DNA of 64,000 bases from JAVBMV01 sp031552145 (GTDB lineage Bacteria; Myxococcota; Myxococcia; Myxococcales; UBA5297), in the NCBI GenBank assembly GCA_031552145.1, contig JAVBMV010000011.1, positions 23,916 through 87,915 of the forward strand. The letters run 5' to 3'. Each line of letters opens with the position of its first letter. Within the stretch, counting starts at the first letter, position 1. The position numbers and the translations under genes are program-made. Positions 9,622 to 18,514 of this stretch are shown here, piece after piece. The notes under the pieces are model-generated. The model was not told the DNA's origin. It saw nothing but the letters and a program-made list of their open reading frames with translations, and ran no database searches.

Positions 9622-11427
9622 ATGTCCGAAGCGAACGCAAATATCCGCAACTTTTCGATCATCGCCCACATCGACCATGGGAAGTCGACCCTGGCCGACC
9701 GGCTGCTCGAGAAGACGCACACCATCACCGACCGCGAGAAGCAGAACCAGTTCCTAGACAACATGGATCTGGAGCGCGAGCGCGGCATCACCATCAAAGC
9801 CCAGACGGTGCGGATGGGCTTCACGGCGCGCGACAAAAAGAGCTATGTGCTCAACCTGATCGACACCCCGGGACACGTCGACTTCGCCTACGAGGTCTCG
9901 CGCTCGCTGGCCGCCTGCGAGGGGGCGCTGCTCGTCGTCGACGCGACGCAGGGCGTCGAGGCGCAGACGCTGGCCAACGTCTACATGGCGCTGGAGCACA
10001 ACCTCGAGATCATCCCCGTCATCAACAAGATCGATCTTCCCTCGGCAAACGTGGAGCTGGTGAAGAGCCAGATCGAAGAGGTGATCGGCCTGGACGCTTC
10101 GAACGCGGTGCTGGCCTCGGCGAAGGAGGGGCTGGGCATCGAGGAGATCCTCGAGGCGGTGGTCGCCCGGATCCCGGCGCCCTCGGGCGATCCCGAGGCG
10201 AAGCTGAAGGCGCTGGTCTTCGACAGCTGGTACGACAGCTACCGCGGCGTGGTGATGCTGGTGCGCGTGGTCGAGGGGACCCTGCGCGTGAAGCAGAAGA
10301 TTATGCTCTGCTCCAACGGCCGCGACTACGAAGTGCAGGAGCTGGCCGTCAACGCGCCCAAGGCGCGGCCCACCCCCAAGCTCGTGGCAGGAGAGGTGGG
10401 ACTCCTCGTCGCCAACGTGAAGACCATCGCCGATGCCAAGGTGGGCGACACCGTCACCGATCTGAAGAACCCCACCGACGACCCCTTTCCGGGCTTCAAG
10501 GAGCTGAAGCCGATGGTCTTCGCGGGGATCTACCCCGTCGACGCCGCCGACTACGAGAACCTGCGCGACGCGCTCGAGAAGCTGAGGCTCAACGACTCCT
10601 CCTTCACCGTGGAGCCCGAGACCTCGCAGGCGCTCGGTTTCGGCTTTAGGTGCGGCTACCTGGGGCTGCTCCACATGGAGATTGTGCAGGAGCGGCTGGA
10701 GCGCGAATACAACCTCGACCTCATCACCACCGCCCCCTCGGTCGTCTATCGGATCACCACCACCGGCGGGGAGGTGCTCCACATCGACAACCCCGCCAAG
10801 CTGCCCGCGACGCAGCAGATCGAGCAGTGGGAAGAGCCGATCCTCACCTGCCACATTCACGTCCCGGACGAGTACCTGGGCAATGTGCTCAAGCTCTGCC
10901 AGGACCGGCGCGGGGTGCAGCGCGACATCAAATACTTCGGCACCCAGCGCGTGCAGGTCACCTACGAGATGCCGCTGGCCGAGGTGGTCTTCGACTTCTT
11001 CGACAAGCTCAAGAGCGCCACGCGCGGCTACGCCTCGCTCGACTACGAATTGCACGGCTACGCGCAGGCCGACCTGGTGAAGCTCGACATCCTGATCAAC
11101 GGCGAGCCGGTCGACGCGCTCACCGTTATCGTCCACCGCGATCGCGCCTTCGACCGCGGCCGCATCGTCTGTGTGAAGCTGAAGGATGAGATCCCGCGGC
11201 AGATGTGGGAGATCGCGATCCAGGCGGCGATCGGCGCGAAGGTGATCGCCCGCACCACGGTGAAGGCTTTCCGCAAGAACGTCATCGCCAAGTGCTATGG
11301 CGGCGATATCTCGCGAAAGCGAAAGCTGCTGGAGCGGCAGAAAGAGGGCAAGCGGCGCATGAAGCAGGTCGGCTCCGTGGAGATCCCGCAGGAGGCCTTC
11401 CTGGCCGTGTTGAAAGTGGACGAGTGA
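9622..11427 (+). CDS. lepA: Elongation factor 4 (back-translocase)
   Basis: A 601-residue ribosomal GTPase. The N-terminus shows the G1 motif (AHIDHGKST), G2/G3 (RERGIT, DTPGHVDF) and G4 (NKIDLPSA). The LepA-specific C-terminal domain follows and ends KEGKRRMKQVG...FLAVLKV, which distinguishes it from EF-G and BipA. It acts on stalled ribosomes. lepB follows immediately, the classic lepA-lepB arrangement. ATG at 9622 lies 16 residues before the P-loop histidine, as in other LepA proteins. Confidence 0.97.
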   Translation: MSEANANIRNFSIIAHIDHGKSTLADRLLEKTHTITDREKQNQFLDNMDLERERGITIKAQTVRMGFTARDKKSYVLNLIDTPGHVDFAYEVSRSLAACEGALLVVDATQGVEAQTLANVYMALEHNLEIIPVINKIDLPSANVELVKSQIEEVIGLDASNAVLASAKEGLGIEEILEAVVARIPAPSGDPEAKLKALVFDSWYDSYRGVVMLVRVVEGTLRVKQKIMLCSNGRDYEVQELAVNAPKARPTPKLVAGEVGLLVANVKTIADAKVGDTVTDLKNPTDDPFPGFKELKPMVFAGIYPVDAADYENLRDALEKLRLNDSSFTVEPETSQALGFGFRCGYLGLLHMEIVQERLEREYNLDLITTAPSVVYRITTTGGEVLHIDNPAKLPATQQIEQWEEPILTCHIHVPDEYLGNVLKLCQDRRGVQRDIKYFGTQRVQVTYEMPLAEVVFDFFDKLKSATRGYASLDYELHGYAQADLVKLDILINGEPVDALTVIVHRDRAFDRGRIVCVKLKDEIPRQMWEIAIQAAIGAKVIARTTVKAFRKNVIAKCYGGDISRKRKLLERQKEGKRRMKQVGSVEIPQEAFLAVLKVDE

Positions 11428-11438
11428 CGGGAGCGTCG

Positions 11439-12440
11439 ATGGCCGGTTCCGAGAAGCCCGACAGAGTGGAGCGGCGCCGCCTGCGCGAGGCGAGGCGCGA
11501 GGCCAAGGATTTGCTCGCGCACGTCGAGCGGCTGGTGAAGCGCCACAAGAAGCGGCTAGGGGACGAGCGGTGCGCGCAGCTTGGCGCGGCCATGGCCGAG
11601 GTGCGGGGCGCGCTGAAAGCTGGCGCGGGAGGCCCCCTCGACGAGGCGCGCGCGCGGCTCGCCGCGCTCGAGGAACGCCATCTTTCGTCTTACCGAAGAG
11701 CGCCGGGGCTCGAGTCTGCGCTCTCTGTTGGCAAGGTGCTCGTGGCGGTGATGCTCCTGCGCCTCTTCGTTCTTGAGCCCTTCAAGATCCCCTCGGGCTC
11801 GATGATCCCGACGCTGATGATCGGAGATCGGCTCTTCGTCAACAAGCTCTCCTACGGCGTGAGGCTCCCGCTGCTCCAGAAGATGGCGTTGCACTGGGGT
11901 GGCTACACGCGCGGCGACGTGGTCGTCTTCGTGACCCCCACCGACAAGGAGCTGCCGATCCTCGACCAACGCGACTTCATCAAGCGGATCGTTGGCCTCC
12001 CGGGCGACGTGATCGAGGTTCGGGGAGAGGTGCTCCACGTCAACGGCGCGCCCCAGCCGCGCGAAATGGTCGACGCGACCTACGCCTATTACGACAGACT
12101 GGGCGACGATGGCCCCTGGCAGAAGATGCAGGCCAATCTTCTGACGGAGCGGCTCGAGAGCGCCGATGGAGGCGCGGTGGTCCACAGCGTGATGCGGGAT
12201 GCCACGCGTTACCATGCGGCGCGCGAGGGGCCCTTCGTCGTACCCGAGGGACACCTCTTCATGATGGGCGACAACCGAGACAACTCGCAGGATGGGCGCT
12301 ACGGGGGGTGGTTCGTGCCCTTCGGAAATGTGAAGGGGCGTGCCATCTTCATCTTCTATTCCTGGGGCATGCCCGGGAGCTGGTTCGGCGGCGCTGGCGA
12401 GGGGCTCAGGCTGGAGCGTCTCTTCAAGCCGATTGATTGA
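11439..12440 (+). CDS. lepB: Signal peptidase I
   Basis: A 333-residue type I leader peptidase. About 100 charged, coiled-coil-like cytoplasmic residues precede one membrane segment (VGKVLVAVMLLRLFVL). The catalytic serine box (PSGSMIPTL) follows directly. Then come the box with the catalytic lysine (DFIKRIVGLPGD) and box E (GDNRDNSQDGR). It cleaves secretory signal peptides at the outer face of the inner membrane. ATG 11439 has a GGGAG site five bases upstream; a GTG at 11424 overlapping the lepA stop is an alternative. The long charged N-terminal extension is unusual compared with short single-membrane-span enzymes. Confidence 0.93.
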   Translation: MAGSEKPDRVERRRLREARREAKDLLAHVERLVKRHKKRLGDERCAQLGAAMAEVRGALKAGAGGPLDEARARLAALEERHLSSYRRAPGLESALSVGKVLVAVMLLRLFVLEPFKIPSGSMIPTLMIGDRLFVNKLSYGVRLPLLQKMALHWGGYTRGDVVVFVTPTDKELPILDQRDFIKRIVGLPGDVIEVRGEVLHVNGAPQPREMVDATYAYYDRLGDDGPWQKMQANLLTERLESADGGAVVHSVMRDATRYHAAREGPFVVPEGHLFMMGDNRDNSQDGRYGGWFVPFGNVKGRAIFIFYSWGMPGSWFGGAGEGLRLERLFKPID

Positions 12441-12464
12441 GCTCAAATCGATTGCGGGGCGAAC

Positions 12465-13178
12465 GTGGACGAGCCGGTCGGGACAGTTGAGACAGGGATG
12501 ACCGAGGGCGAGCAGGCGGCGTGGTTCGAGGGCGTGTGGGCTGCGCGCGAGGAGCGCCTCTATCGCTCCTTCTTCGGCGACCCCGTGGAGGGGCGGATCC
12601 ACACGCTGACCGAGCCGCTCTTCGCCTCGCTGGGAGAGCATGAGCTCGATCCGCGCTGGCTGACGCACGGCGTGATCGAGTTCGCGCCGACGGCGAGGCG
12701 CGCCTCGTCACTCTTCGTCACCTCGGGCCTCTCCAACCCGTGGGGCATGGACCCGAGCGACGCCAACCCATTCGAGCCGAGTGGTCTCGGTTTCGAGCTC
12801 TTGATGGAGGCGCCGGCGGGGCGCGGCGGCTGGGCCGTCGGGCTCTTGCAGTGGCTCTCCGCTGTGCAGCTGCTGGTGGCGACCGGACGGATGGAGGGCG
12901 GTCTGCTCGAGCCGGGCGACAGGATCCCCCTGGGCGAGGTGACGGCGAAGGCCCACGGCAGCGCCCTCTTTGGATTGCTCGCCGCCGAGCCCGTGGGCTT
13001 CCCGGCGCAGTTCGAGCTCCCCTCGGGAATGGTGCAGCTGACGCTGCTCTGTGGCGTGACGGAGCGGGAGTATGGGTTCGCGGAGAGGGTGGGGCCCGAG
13101 CAGCTCGTCACTAAGCTGAAGCACGCTGGATACTTTCCGGTCACCGATCCCGAGAGGAGAGAGCTCGATGGCCTCTGA
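12465..13178 (+). CDS. SUFU (suppressor of fused)-domain protein
   Basis: A 237-residue soluble protein recognised as a bacterial SUFU-domain member from the central pattern: VIEFAPTARRASSLFVTSGLSNP, then a GLGFELLMEAP strand, LLQWLSAVQLL and a PLGEVT-type loop. In bacteria these proteins are often linked to immunity or polymorphic toxin loci, but nothing of that kind is adjacent here. It starts 24 bases after lepB (GTG at 12465; an in-frame ATG at 12498 is possible) and its last 11 bases overlap the Nudix gene, so the two are probably co-translated. Function unknown. Confidence 0.7.
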   Translation: MDEPVGTVETGMTEGEQAAWFEGVWAAREERLYRSFFGDPVEGRIHTLTEPLFASLGEHELDPRWLTHGVIEFAPTARRASSLFVTSGLSNPWGMDPSDANPFEPSGLGFELLMEAPAGRGGWAVGLLQWLSAVQLLVATGRMEGGLLEPGDRIPLGEVTAKAHGSALFGLLAAEPVGFPAQFELPSGMVQLTLLCGVTEREYGFAERVGPEQLVTKLKHAGYFPVTDPERRELDGL

Positions 13179-13809
13179 GCACGAGGGAAAACCGATCCCC
13201 TGGCTCGACTGGGCGCGCCGGCTTCAGGCGCACGCGCAGTCGGGGCTGGCCTACTCTCCCAACCCCTTCGATCGAGAGCGGTTCGAGCAGATCCGAGCGG
13301 TGGCGGAAGAGATGGCGGCGCTCGGGAGTGGCGCGCCGCTGACGCAGATCCGCGACAGCTTCAATGCCCAGGCGGGCTACGCGACGCCCAAGATCGATGT
13401 GCGGGGAGCGCTCTTTCAGGGCGACCGCGTCCTGCTCGTGCGGGAGCGCTCGGATGGAGGCTTCACGCTCCCCGGCGGATATGCCGACGTCTTCGACTCG
13501 CCCAAGGAGGCGGTCGAGCGCGAGATGCGGGAGGAGTCGGGCTTTGAAGTAAGGGCGGTGAAGCTCGCGGCGCTCTACGACCGCGAGCGGCAGGGACATA
13601 CCCCGCCGCACCTCTATCGGCTCTACAAGGCCTTCTTCATCTGCGAGCTGGTGGGAGGGGAGGCGAAGGAGAGCAGCGAGACGTGCGATGCCGGCTTCTT
13701 CGAGCTCTCGGCGCTGCCGCCGCTCTCGCTGGGCAGGACCACCGCGCGGGAGCTGGAGCGGATGCTGGCACACCAGCGCGATCGCTCGCTGCCGGCCGAC
13801 TTCGATTGA
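13168..13809 (+). CDS. Nudix hydrolase with N-terminal helical domain
   Basis: A 213-residue Nudix enzyme. Residues 1-65 form the helical domain common to the YjhB/ADP-ribose-pyrophosphatase-like group (WARRLQAHAQSGLAYS, FDRERFEQIR). Then KIDVRGALF leads into the Nudix box around residues 103-128: GGYADVFDSP-KEAVEREMREESGFEV, with REEE-type metal ligands present (Asp replaces the first Glu). Likely substrates are ADP-ribose or related nucleoside diphosphate derivatives; the C-terminus (ETCDAGFFEL, LPPLSLGR) matches that group. ATG 13168 has AGGAGA upstream and overlaps the SUFU gene. Confidence 0.85.
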   Translation: MASEHEGKPIPWLDWARRLQAHAQSGLAYSPNPFDRERFEQIRAVAEEMAALGSGAPLTQIRDSFNAQAGYATPKIDVRGALFQGDRVLLVRERSDGGFTLPGGYADVFDSPKEAVEREMREESGFEVRAVKLAALYDRERQGHTPPHLYRLYKAFFICELVGGEAKESSETCDAGFFELSALPPLSLGRTTARELERMLAHQRDRSLPADFD

Positions 13810-13897
13810 GTTTTCGCGAGGAGCGGCCCCATCGGGGGTGGCGGCTCCGTTTGACAGTCGCATTGGCCAACTTTAGAACGCACGGGAGAGGTGACAC

Positions 13898-14836
13898 ATG
13901 ACTTCGAAGCGATGGGTCGTGACGGGTGGTGCCGGCTTTCTGGGGTCGCATCTCTGTGAGACGCTGCTCGAGCGCGGCCACGAGGTGGTCGCGGTGGATA
14001 ACCTCGTGACCGGCGACTCCCGCAACATCGCGCCGCTGCGCGAGCGCTCGGGCTTCACCTTCGTCAACCTCGATATCGTCGAGCCCTTTCAGGTCGAGGG
14101 GGCCGTCGACTATGTGCTCAACTTCGCCTCGCCCGCCTCGCCCATCGACTACGCAAAGCTGCCGCTCGAGACGCTCAGGGTAGGCTCCCGCGGCACCGAC
14201 AACGCGCTGGCGCTGGCGCTGGCCAAGCGCGCGCGCTTCATCCAGGCCTCCACCTCCGAGATCTATGGCGATCCGCTGATGCACCCGCAGCGCGAGGAGT
14301 ATTTCGGCAACGTCGACACGCTGGGTCCGCGCGCGGTCTATGACGAGGCGAAGCGGTATGGCGAGGCGATCGTCAGCGCCTATCGGCGCTCGATGGGGCT
14401 CGATACGGGCATCGTCCGGATCTTCAATACCTACGGGCCTCGGATGCGGCTCGACGATGGCAGGGTGGTGCCCGCCTTCGTCGGACAGGCGCTGCGCGGC
14501 GAGCCCTTCACGGTCTTCGGCGATGGCAGCCAGACCCGCTCCTTCTGCTACGTCGAGGACCTGGTTCGAGGGATCCTCGCGCTCGCCGAGAGCGGCTATG
14601 GCGAGCCCGTAAATTTGGGTAATCCCGTGGAGCACACTATGCTGCAGTTTCTGGAGATCGTGAGGCGAGTCGCTGGCAGCGGAGGGGAGATCCGCTTCGA
14701 GCCGCTCCCCAAGGGAGATCCGAAGCAGCGGCGGCCCGATATCTCGCGAGCGCAGCGCCTGCTGGGGTGGGAGCCGCGCGTCTCTCTCGAGGAGGGGCTC
14801 GTGAAGACCGTCGAGTGGTTCAAGACGAGGATCTGA
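13898..14836 (+). CDS. NAD-dependent sugar-nucleotide epimerase/decarboxylase, UDP-glucuronate decarboxylase-like
   Basis: A 312-residue extended SDR enzyme. The N-terminus carries the NAD loop GGAGFLGSH, and the catalytic Tyr-Lys pair is in YDEAKRYGE. The stretches ASPASPIDY, ASTSEIYGDP and RIFNTYGPRM are characteristic of UDP-glucuronate decarboxylase (UDP-xylose synthase) and its dTDP-glucose dehydratase relatives, which feed polysaccharide or LPS synthesis. Strong site GAGAGGTGA before the ATG. A second SDR gene follows after eight bases, so the two probably supply related nucleotide sugars. Confidence 0.85.
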   Translation: MTSKRWVVTGGAGFLGSHLCETLLERGHEVVAVDNLVTGDSRNIAPLRERSGFTFVNLDIVEPFQVEGAVDYVLNFASPASPIDYAKLPLETLRVGSRGTDNALALALAKRARFIQASTSEIYGDPLMHPQREEYFGNVDTLGPRAVYDEAKRYGEAIVSAYRRSMGLDTGIVRIFNTYGPRMRLDDGRVVPAFVGQALRGEPFTVFGDGSQTRSFCYVEDLVRGILALAESGYGEPVNLGNPVEHTMLQFLEIVRRVAGSGGEIRFEPLPKGDPKQRRPDISRAQRLLGWEPRVSLEEGLVKTVEWFKTRI

Positions 14837-14844
14837 GGAGCGCC

Positions 14845-15807
14845 ATGAAAGTTGCGGTAGCGGGAGGGGCAGGGTTCATCGGTTCGCATGTCTGTGACGT
14901 GTTGCTCGAGGCGGGGCACGAGGTCTTCGTCATCGACGACCTCTCCTCGGGGACGAGGGAAAACCTCGACTGCCGTATCCCGCTCCATGTTCTGGACGTC
15001 CGCTCCGCCGAAGCGGCGCGGTTGATACGCCACGAGCGCCCCGAGGCGTTGATGCTCCTGGCGGCGCAGATGGATGTTCGGCGCTCTGTCGAAGATCCCA
15101 GGTTCGACGCCGACGTGAACGTCGGCGGTCTCCTCAATTTGGTCGAGGCAGGCGCGAGGAATGGCCTCAGGCGGGTGGTCTTCTCGTCCACGGGCGGGGC
15201 GATCTACGGCGAGCAGGACTATTTCCCCGCGGCGGAGAGTCACCCCACCAGGCCCTGCTCTCCGTATGGGGTCTCGAAGGCGGCCGGCGAGCTCTACCTT
15301 GGCTACTACCGGCAGCAGCATGGTCTCTCCTACGTCGCGCTCCGCTACGCCAATGTCTACGGGCCGCGTCAGAGCTCGAAGGGAGAGGCGGGCGTGGTCG
15401 CGATCTTCTGCGGAAAGCTGCTGGGGGACCTCGCCTGCACGATTTATGGCACCGGCGAGCAGACGCGCGACTATGTCTATGTGGGCGACGTGGCGCGGGC
15501 CAATTTGGCGGCGCTCAGCTGTGAGCATGTCGGGCCGGTCAATATCGGAACCGGCGTCGAGACCGATGTGCTCCACCTTCACCGCAAGCTCGCGACCATC
15601 TCGGGCAGGGGCAAGCCTCCGCTCTTCGCGCCGTCGCGGCCGGGCGAGCAGCACAGGAGCTCCGTCGACAATGGCCTCGCGCAGCGCGTCTTGGGATGGC
15701 GCCCCGAGGTGAACATCGATCAGGGATTGACCAGGACCTACACCTATTTCGAGAAGCGCGCGCTGCGGTCTGGGACGCTGCCCGTCTCATACTCGGTGCC
15801 GCAGTAG
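14845..15807 (+). CDS. UDP-glucose 4-epimerase-like SDR
   Basis: A 320-residue extended SDR with a GGAGFIGSH cofactor loop, FSSTGGAIYG active-site strand and a YGVSKAAGE Tyr-Lys pair; RYANVYGPRQ and GTGEQTRDYVYVGDVA are typical of the GalE-like branch that acts on UDP-hexoses. Exact epimer specificity is not evident, so no symbol is given. It begins eight bases after the upstream decarboxylase-like gene (GAGGAG site). Its last 64 bases overlap, tail to tail, the gene on the opposite strand. Confidence 0.85.
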   Translation: MKVAVAGGAGFIGSHVCDVLLEAGHEVFVIDDLSSGTRENLDCRIPLHVLDVRSAEAARLIRHERPEALMLLAAQMDVRRSVEDPRFDADVNVGGLLNLVEAGARNGLRRVVFSSTGGAIYGEQDYFPAAESHPTRPCSPYGVSKAAGELYLGYYRQQHGLSYVALRYANVYGPRQSSKGEAGVVAIFCGKLLGDLACTIYGTGEQTRDYVYVGDVARANLAALSCEHVGPVNIGTGVETDVLHLHRKLATISGRGKPPLFAPSRPGEQHRSSVDNGLAQRVLGWRPEVNIDQGLTRTYTYFEKRALRSGTLPVSYSVPQ

Positions 15808-16325
15808 TAGCACGAGAGCGCGCCGCTCCAGCCGAGCGCTACCTTCAGCTCTTCGTTGCAGCAGAGCAGGGGTATGGTCTTCATCTCCTCCAGGGGCTCC
15901 TCCGGCGCTCTGTTTTCCGAGCGCCTTCCCGTGCCGACGGGCGCTCTGAAGCCACCCGCGCTCGGCGCGATGGCGAAGCCTGTGAGCGCCTGTAGGTGCA
16001 GCTCGCTGGCGAGCTCCTTGGCCCGCCGCTCCAGCCACTCGAGCTGACTGGTCGTGAACCAGGCCGAATCATCCGCTCTCGCCCTGCAGTAGGGGCAGTG
16101 CCGCATCGAGAGGGGGGCGCTCGCCTCGTCGCCATTGCCATGAGCGACGAGGGCGGAGAGCTTTCGATAGAGCAAGAGCCCGTCGAGCGCGCCGGCGCGC
16201 AACATGAACGCTCTGTGGCAACCGGGGCACTGACGCCGTAGAAAGCCGTGACGATCGAGGCACAGTTCGAGTGGCTCGGCCTCCAGGTTCCCCTCCAGCC
16301 GCCCAACGAACTCTGGCTTGCTCAT
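15744..16325 (-). CDS. Triple zinc-ribbon-like protein of unknown function
   Basis: A 193-residue protein without a family I recognise. Three Cys pairs stand out: CPGC near residue 33, CPYC near residue 77, and a CC ... CYYC set near residues 154-172, giving up to three zinc knuckles. Between them is a helical linker (LEWLERRAKELASELHL). The start at 16325 has AGAGGAG at good distance. The 3' end overlaps the epimerase gene convergently by 64 bases. Likely a cytoplasmic metal-binding protein; nucleic-acid or protein binding is possible but not shown. Confidence 0.65.
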   Translation of the reverse strand: MSKPEFVGRLEGNLEAEPLELCLDRHGFLRRQCPGCHRAFMLRAGALDGLLLYRKLSALVAHGNGDEASAPLSMRHCPYCRARADDSAWFTTSQLEWLERRAKELASELHLQALTGFAIAPSAGGFRAPVGTGRRSENRAPEEPLEEMKTIPLLCCNEELKVALGWSGALSCYYCGTEYETGSVPDRSARFSK

Positions 16326-16486
16326 GGCGCTCCTCTCGCTCCTCTATCGATGCGTGGACGTGTGCGCGCGTCGCCCGCGACGATAAGAAGTAGTGAGGGA
16401 CTCATCTTCTCCCCGGATGGGCGATCCCGTCATGGTATGGTCGCGCCCACCCTTCGCCCGGTCTCTATTGGAGCATTGGAATCGCC

Positions 16487-17491
16487 ATGAGCCTGCCGAC
16501 CTCTCCTCAAGCGCCCATCGCAATACCGGGCAGAGACGAGTTGCTCGCCCCTGACCGGGCCAGCGCGCTCATGCGCGCCGCCTGCGACAACGTGGAGCGG
16601 GTGATCAGGGGCAAGCGCGCCGCCGTGGAGCTGGCGCTCTGCACGGTCGTGGCGCGCGGTCACCTGCTGATCGAGGATCTGCCGGGCGTGGGCAAGACTA
16701 CGCTGGCGCACGCGCTGGCACGCACCTTCGATCTCACCTTTGGCCGCATCCAGATGACGAGCGATCTACTCCCTTCGGATATCGTCGGGGCCCACGCCTA
16801 TGACGCGGGTACGTCGCTCTTCACCTTCAAGCCGGGCCCGCTCTTCGCGAACATGGTGCTGGCCGACGAGCTGAACCGCGCGCCACCCAGGACGCAGTCG
16901 GCGCTGCTCGAGGCGATGGCCGACGAGCAGGTGACCATCGACGGAAAGAGCTGGCCGCTCCCCGCTCCCTTCACGTTGATTGCGACTCAAAACCCGCGCG
17001 AGCAGGTCGGCACCTATCCGCTGCCCGACTCGCAGCTCGACCGCTTCATGACGCGGCTCTCGCTGGGCCACCCAGACGCGGCGCTAGAGCGCCAGATCCT
17101 GCTCCTGCGCGGCGGCGGCGACGCGCTCAAGTCGCTCGCCCCCGTGCTCTCCGCGCAGCAGCTCGTCCGCCTCCAGGCGACGGCGGAGAGCGTGCGCGTG
17201 GAGCCCTCGCTGGCCGACTATGTCGTGGCGCTGGCCGGCGCGACGCGGGAGGGGCAGCGCTTCGCGCACGGCGCTTCGACGAGGGCTGCGCTCAGCCTGC
17301 TCGCGCTGGCGCGCGCCTTCGCGCTCTTCGACGGGCGCGCGTGGCTCCTCGCCGACGATGTGCAGCGCGCCTTCGTCGCCTGCTTTGCCCACAGAGTAGG
17401 GCTTTATGGAGAGGGGGGCGCGGAGCTGGGGCGCGCCGAGGCGGAGCGCACGCTGGAGCGCCTCTTGGAAGAGGTCGAGGTGCCCAGCTAG
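16487..17491 (+). CDS. MoxR-family AAA+ ATPase
   Basis: A 334-residue MoxR ATPase. The P-loop (EDLPGVGKTTLA) lies near residue 65, the Walker B region (ADELNRAPPRTQSALLEAM) near residue 125, sensor 1 as ATQNP, and a DRFMTRL arginine-finger region follows. A helical lid completes it. MoxR ATPases act as chaperones with the DUF58 and transglutaminase proteins encoded directly downstream, three and minus four bases apart. The set is a familiar envelope-associated operon whose precise job is unresolved. Confidence 0.93.
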   Translation: MSLPTSPQAPIAIPGRDELLAPDRASALMRAACDNVERVIRGKRAAVELALCTVVARGHLLIEDLPGVGKTTLAHALARTFDLTFGRIQMTSDLLPSDIVGAHAYDAGTSLFTFKPGPLFANMVLADELNRAPPRTQSALLEAMADEQVTIDGKSWPLPAPFTLIATQNPREQVGTYPLPDSQLDRFMTRLSLGHPDAALERQILLLRGGGDALKSLAPVLSAQQLVRLQATAESVRVEPSLADYVVALAGATREGQRFAHGASTRAALSLLALARAFALFDGRAWLLADDVQRAFVACFAHRVGLYGEGGAELGRAEAERTLERLLEEVEVPS

Positions 17492-17494
17492 GCC

Positions 17495-18514
17495 ATGGCC
17501 TCGGCCACGCGCAAAATGCGCCGCCGGCGCCTGCGCTTCACGCGCATCGGGTGGTACCACGTCATCTTCACCTTTGGTGTGGGCGGCGCCGCGATCAACA
17601 GCGGCAACAATCTGCTCTTCCTGGTCTTCGGGCTGCAGCTCTCGGCCATTCTGGTCTCGGGCTTCCTCTCCGACTTGGCGCTCTACGCGCTGGAGGTGGA
17701 GCGAGAGCTCTCGGGCGACGCGGTGGAGGGAGAGCGCTGCGCGCTGCGTTACCGCGTGCGCAACGCGAAGCGCCTCGGGGGCGCGCGGGCGCTCTCGCTT
17801 CGCGAGCTGGGGGAGCCGCTTGGCCGGGGTCCGCGCGCGTCATTACTCGAAGTGGGCGCCGGCGCGCAGGGGCTGGCGGCGGTGGAGCTAGTGCCCGCGA
17901 AGCGAGGGCGCCTCGCGCTCACCGGCGTGGCCATCTCCACGCGCTATCCGTTTGGACTCTTCGAGAAGAGCGTCTCGGCGCCGCTGCCGGGCGAGCTCTA
18001 TGTGTTGCCGGCGCGGCGCGCCGCCCTGGAGCGGGCGGGGTTCGGCCGCGGCGCCGAGGGGGAGCGGCCCGAGAATCGCCCGGGGATGGGCGTGGAGCTC
18101 TATGGCCTTCGAGAGGCGCGCCAGGGAGATGATAGGCGCCGCATCCACTGGCGCAAGAGCGCCGCCGCCGGGCGCTTGATGGTGGTGGAGCGCGAGCGGG
18201 AGCGGCAGCTGAGGGCGACGGTGCTCCTCGATCATCGAGGGCTGCCGGAGGGAGAGGCTCTGGAGGAGGCGATCCGCGCCGCCGCGGCGCTCTTGCGCAG
18301 CGGTTCGGCGCAAGGGATGGAGATGGGGCTCTGCTGCGCGGGCGGCGTGACGCTCTCTCCCGCTCAGGGCGAGGTGGCGCTGCGGAGGGCGCTGCGCGCG
18401 CTGGCGTTGCTCGGCCCGCTGCCTCCCTCCGCTCCGGGACCGCGCCTGCCGCCGGGCGAGGGCGGGCGCTCGAAGCTGCTGCCCATTGGCGCGCGGGCCG
18501 GGGTCGCTCCATGA
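17495..18514 (+). CDS. DUF58 domain protein
   Basis: A 339-residue protein with a short basic N-terminus, two hydrophobic segments (residues about 25-65) and a soluble domain holding the DUF58 signature: GVELYGLREARQGDDRRRIHWRKSA, split here by context around residues 198-222, then LMVVERERE. It probably has a VWA-like fold. It is coupled to moxR (three-base gap) and to the transglutaminase gene by an ATGA overlap, so the three are made together. The C-terminal 30 residues are Gly/Pro-rich. Confidence 0.85.
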   Translation: MASATRKMRRRRLRFTRIGWYHVIFTFGVGGAAINSGNNLLFLVFGLQLSAILVSGFLSDLALYALEVERELSGDAVEGERCALRYRVRNAKRLGGARALSLRELGEPLGRGPRASLLEVGAGAQGLAAVELVPAKRGRLALTGVAISTRYPFGLFEKSVSAPLPGELYVLPARRAALERAGFGRGAEGERPENRPGMGVELYGLREARQGDDRRRIHWRKSAAAGRLMVVERERERQLRATVLLDHRGLPEGEALEEAIRAAAALLRSGSAQGMEMGLCCAGGVTLSPAQGEVALRRALRALALLGPLPPSAPGPRLPPGEGGRSKLLPIGARAGVAP

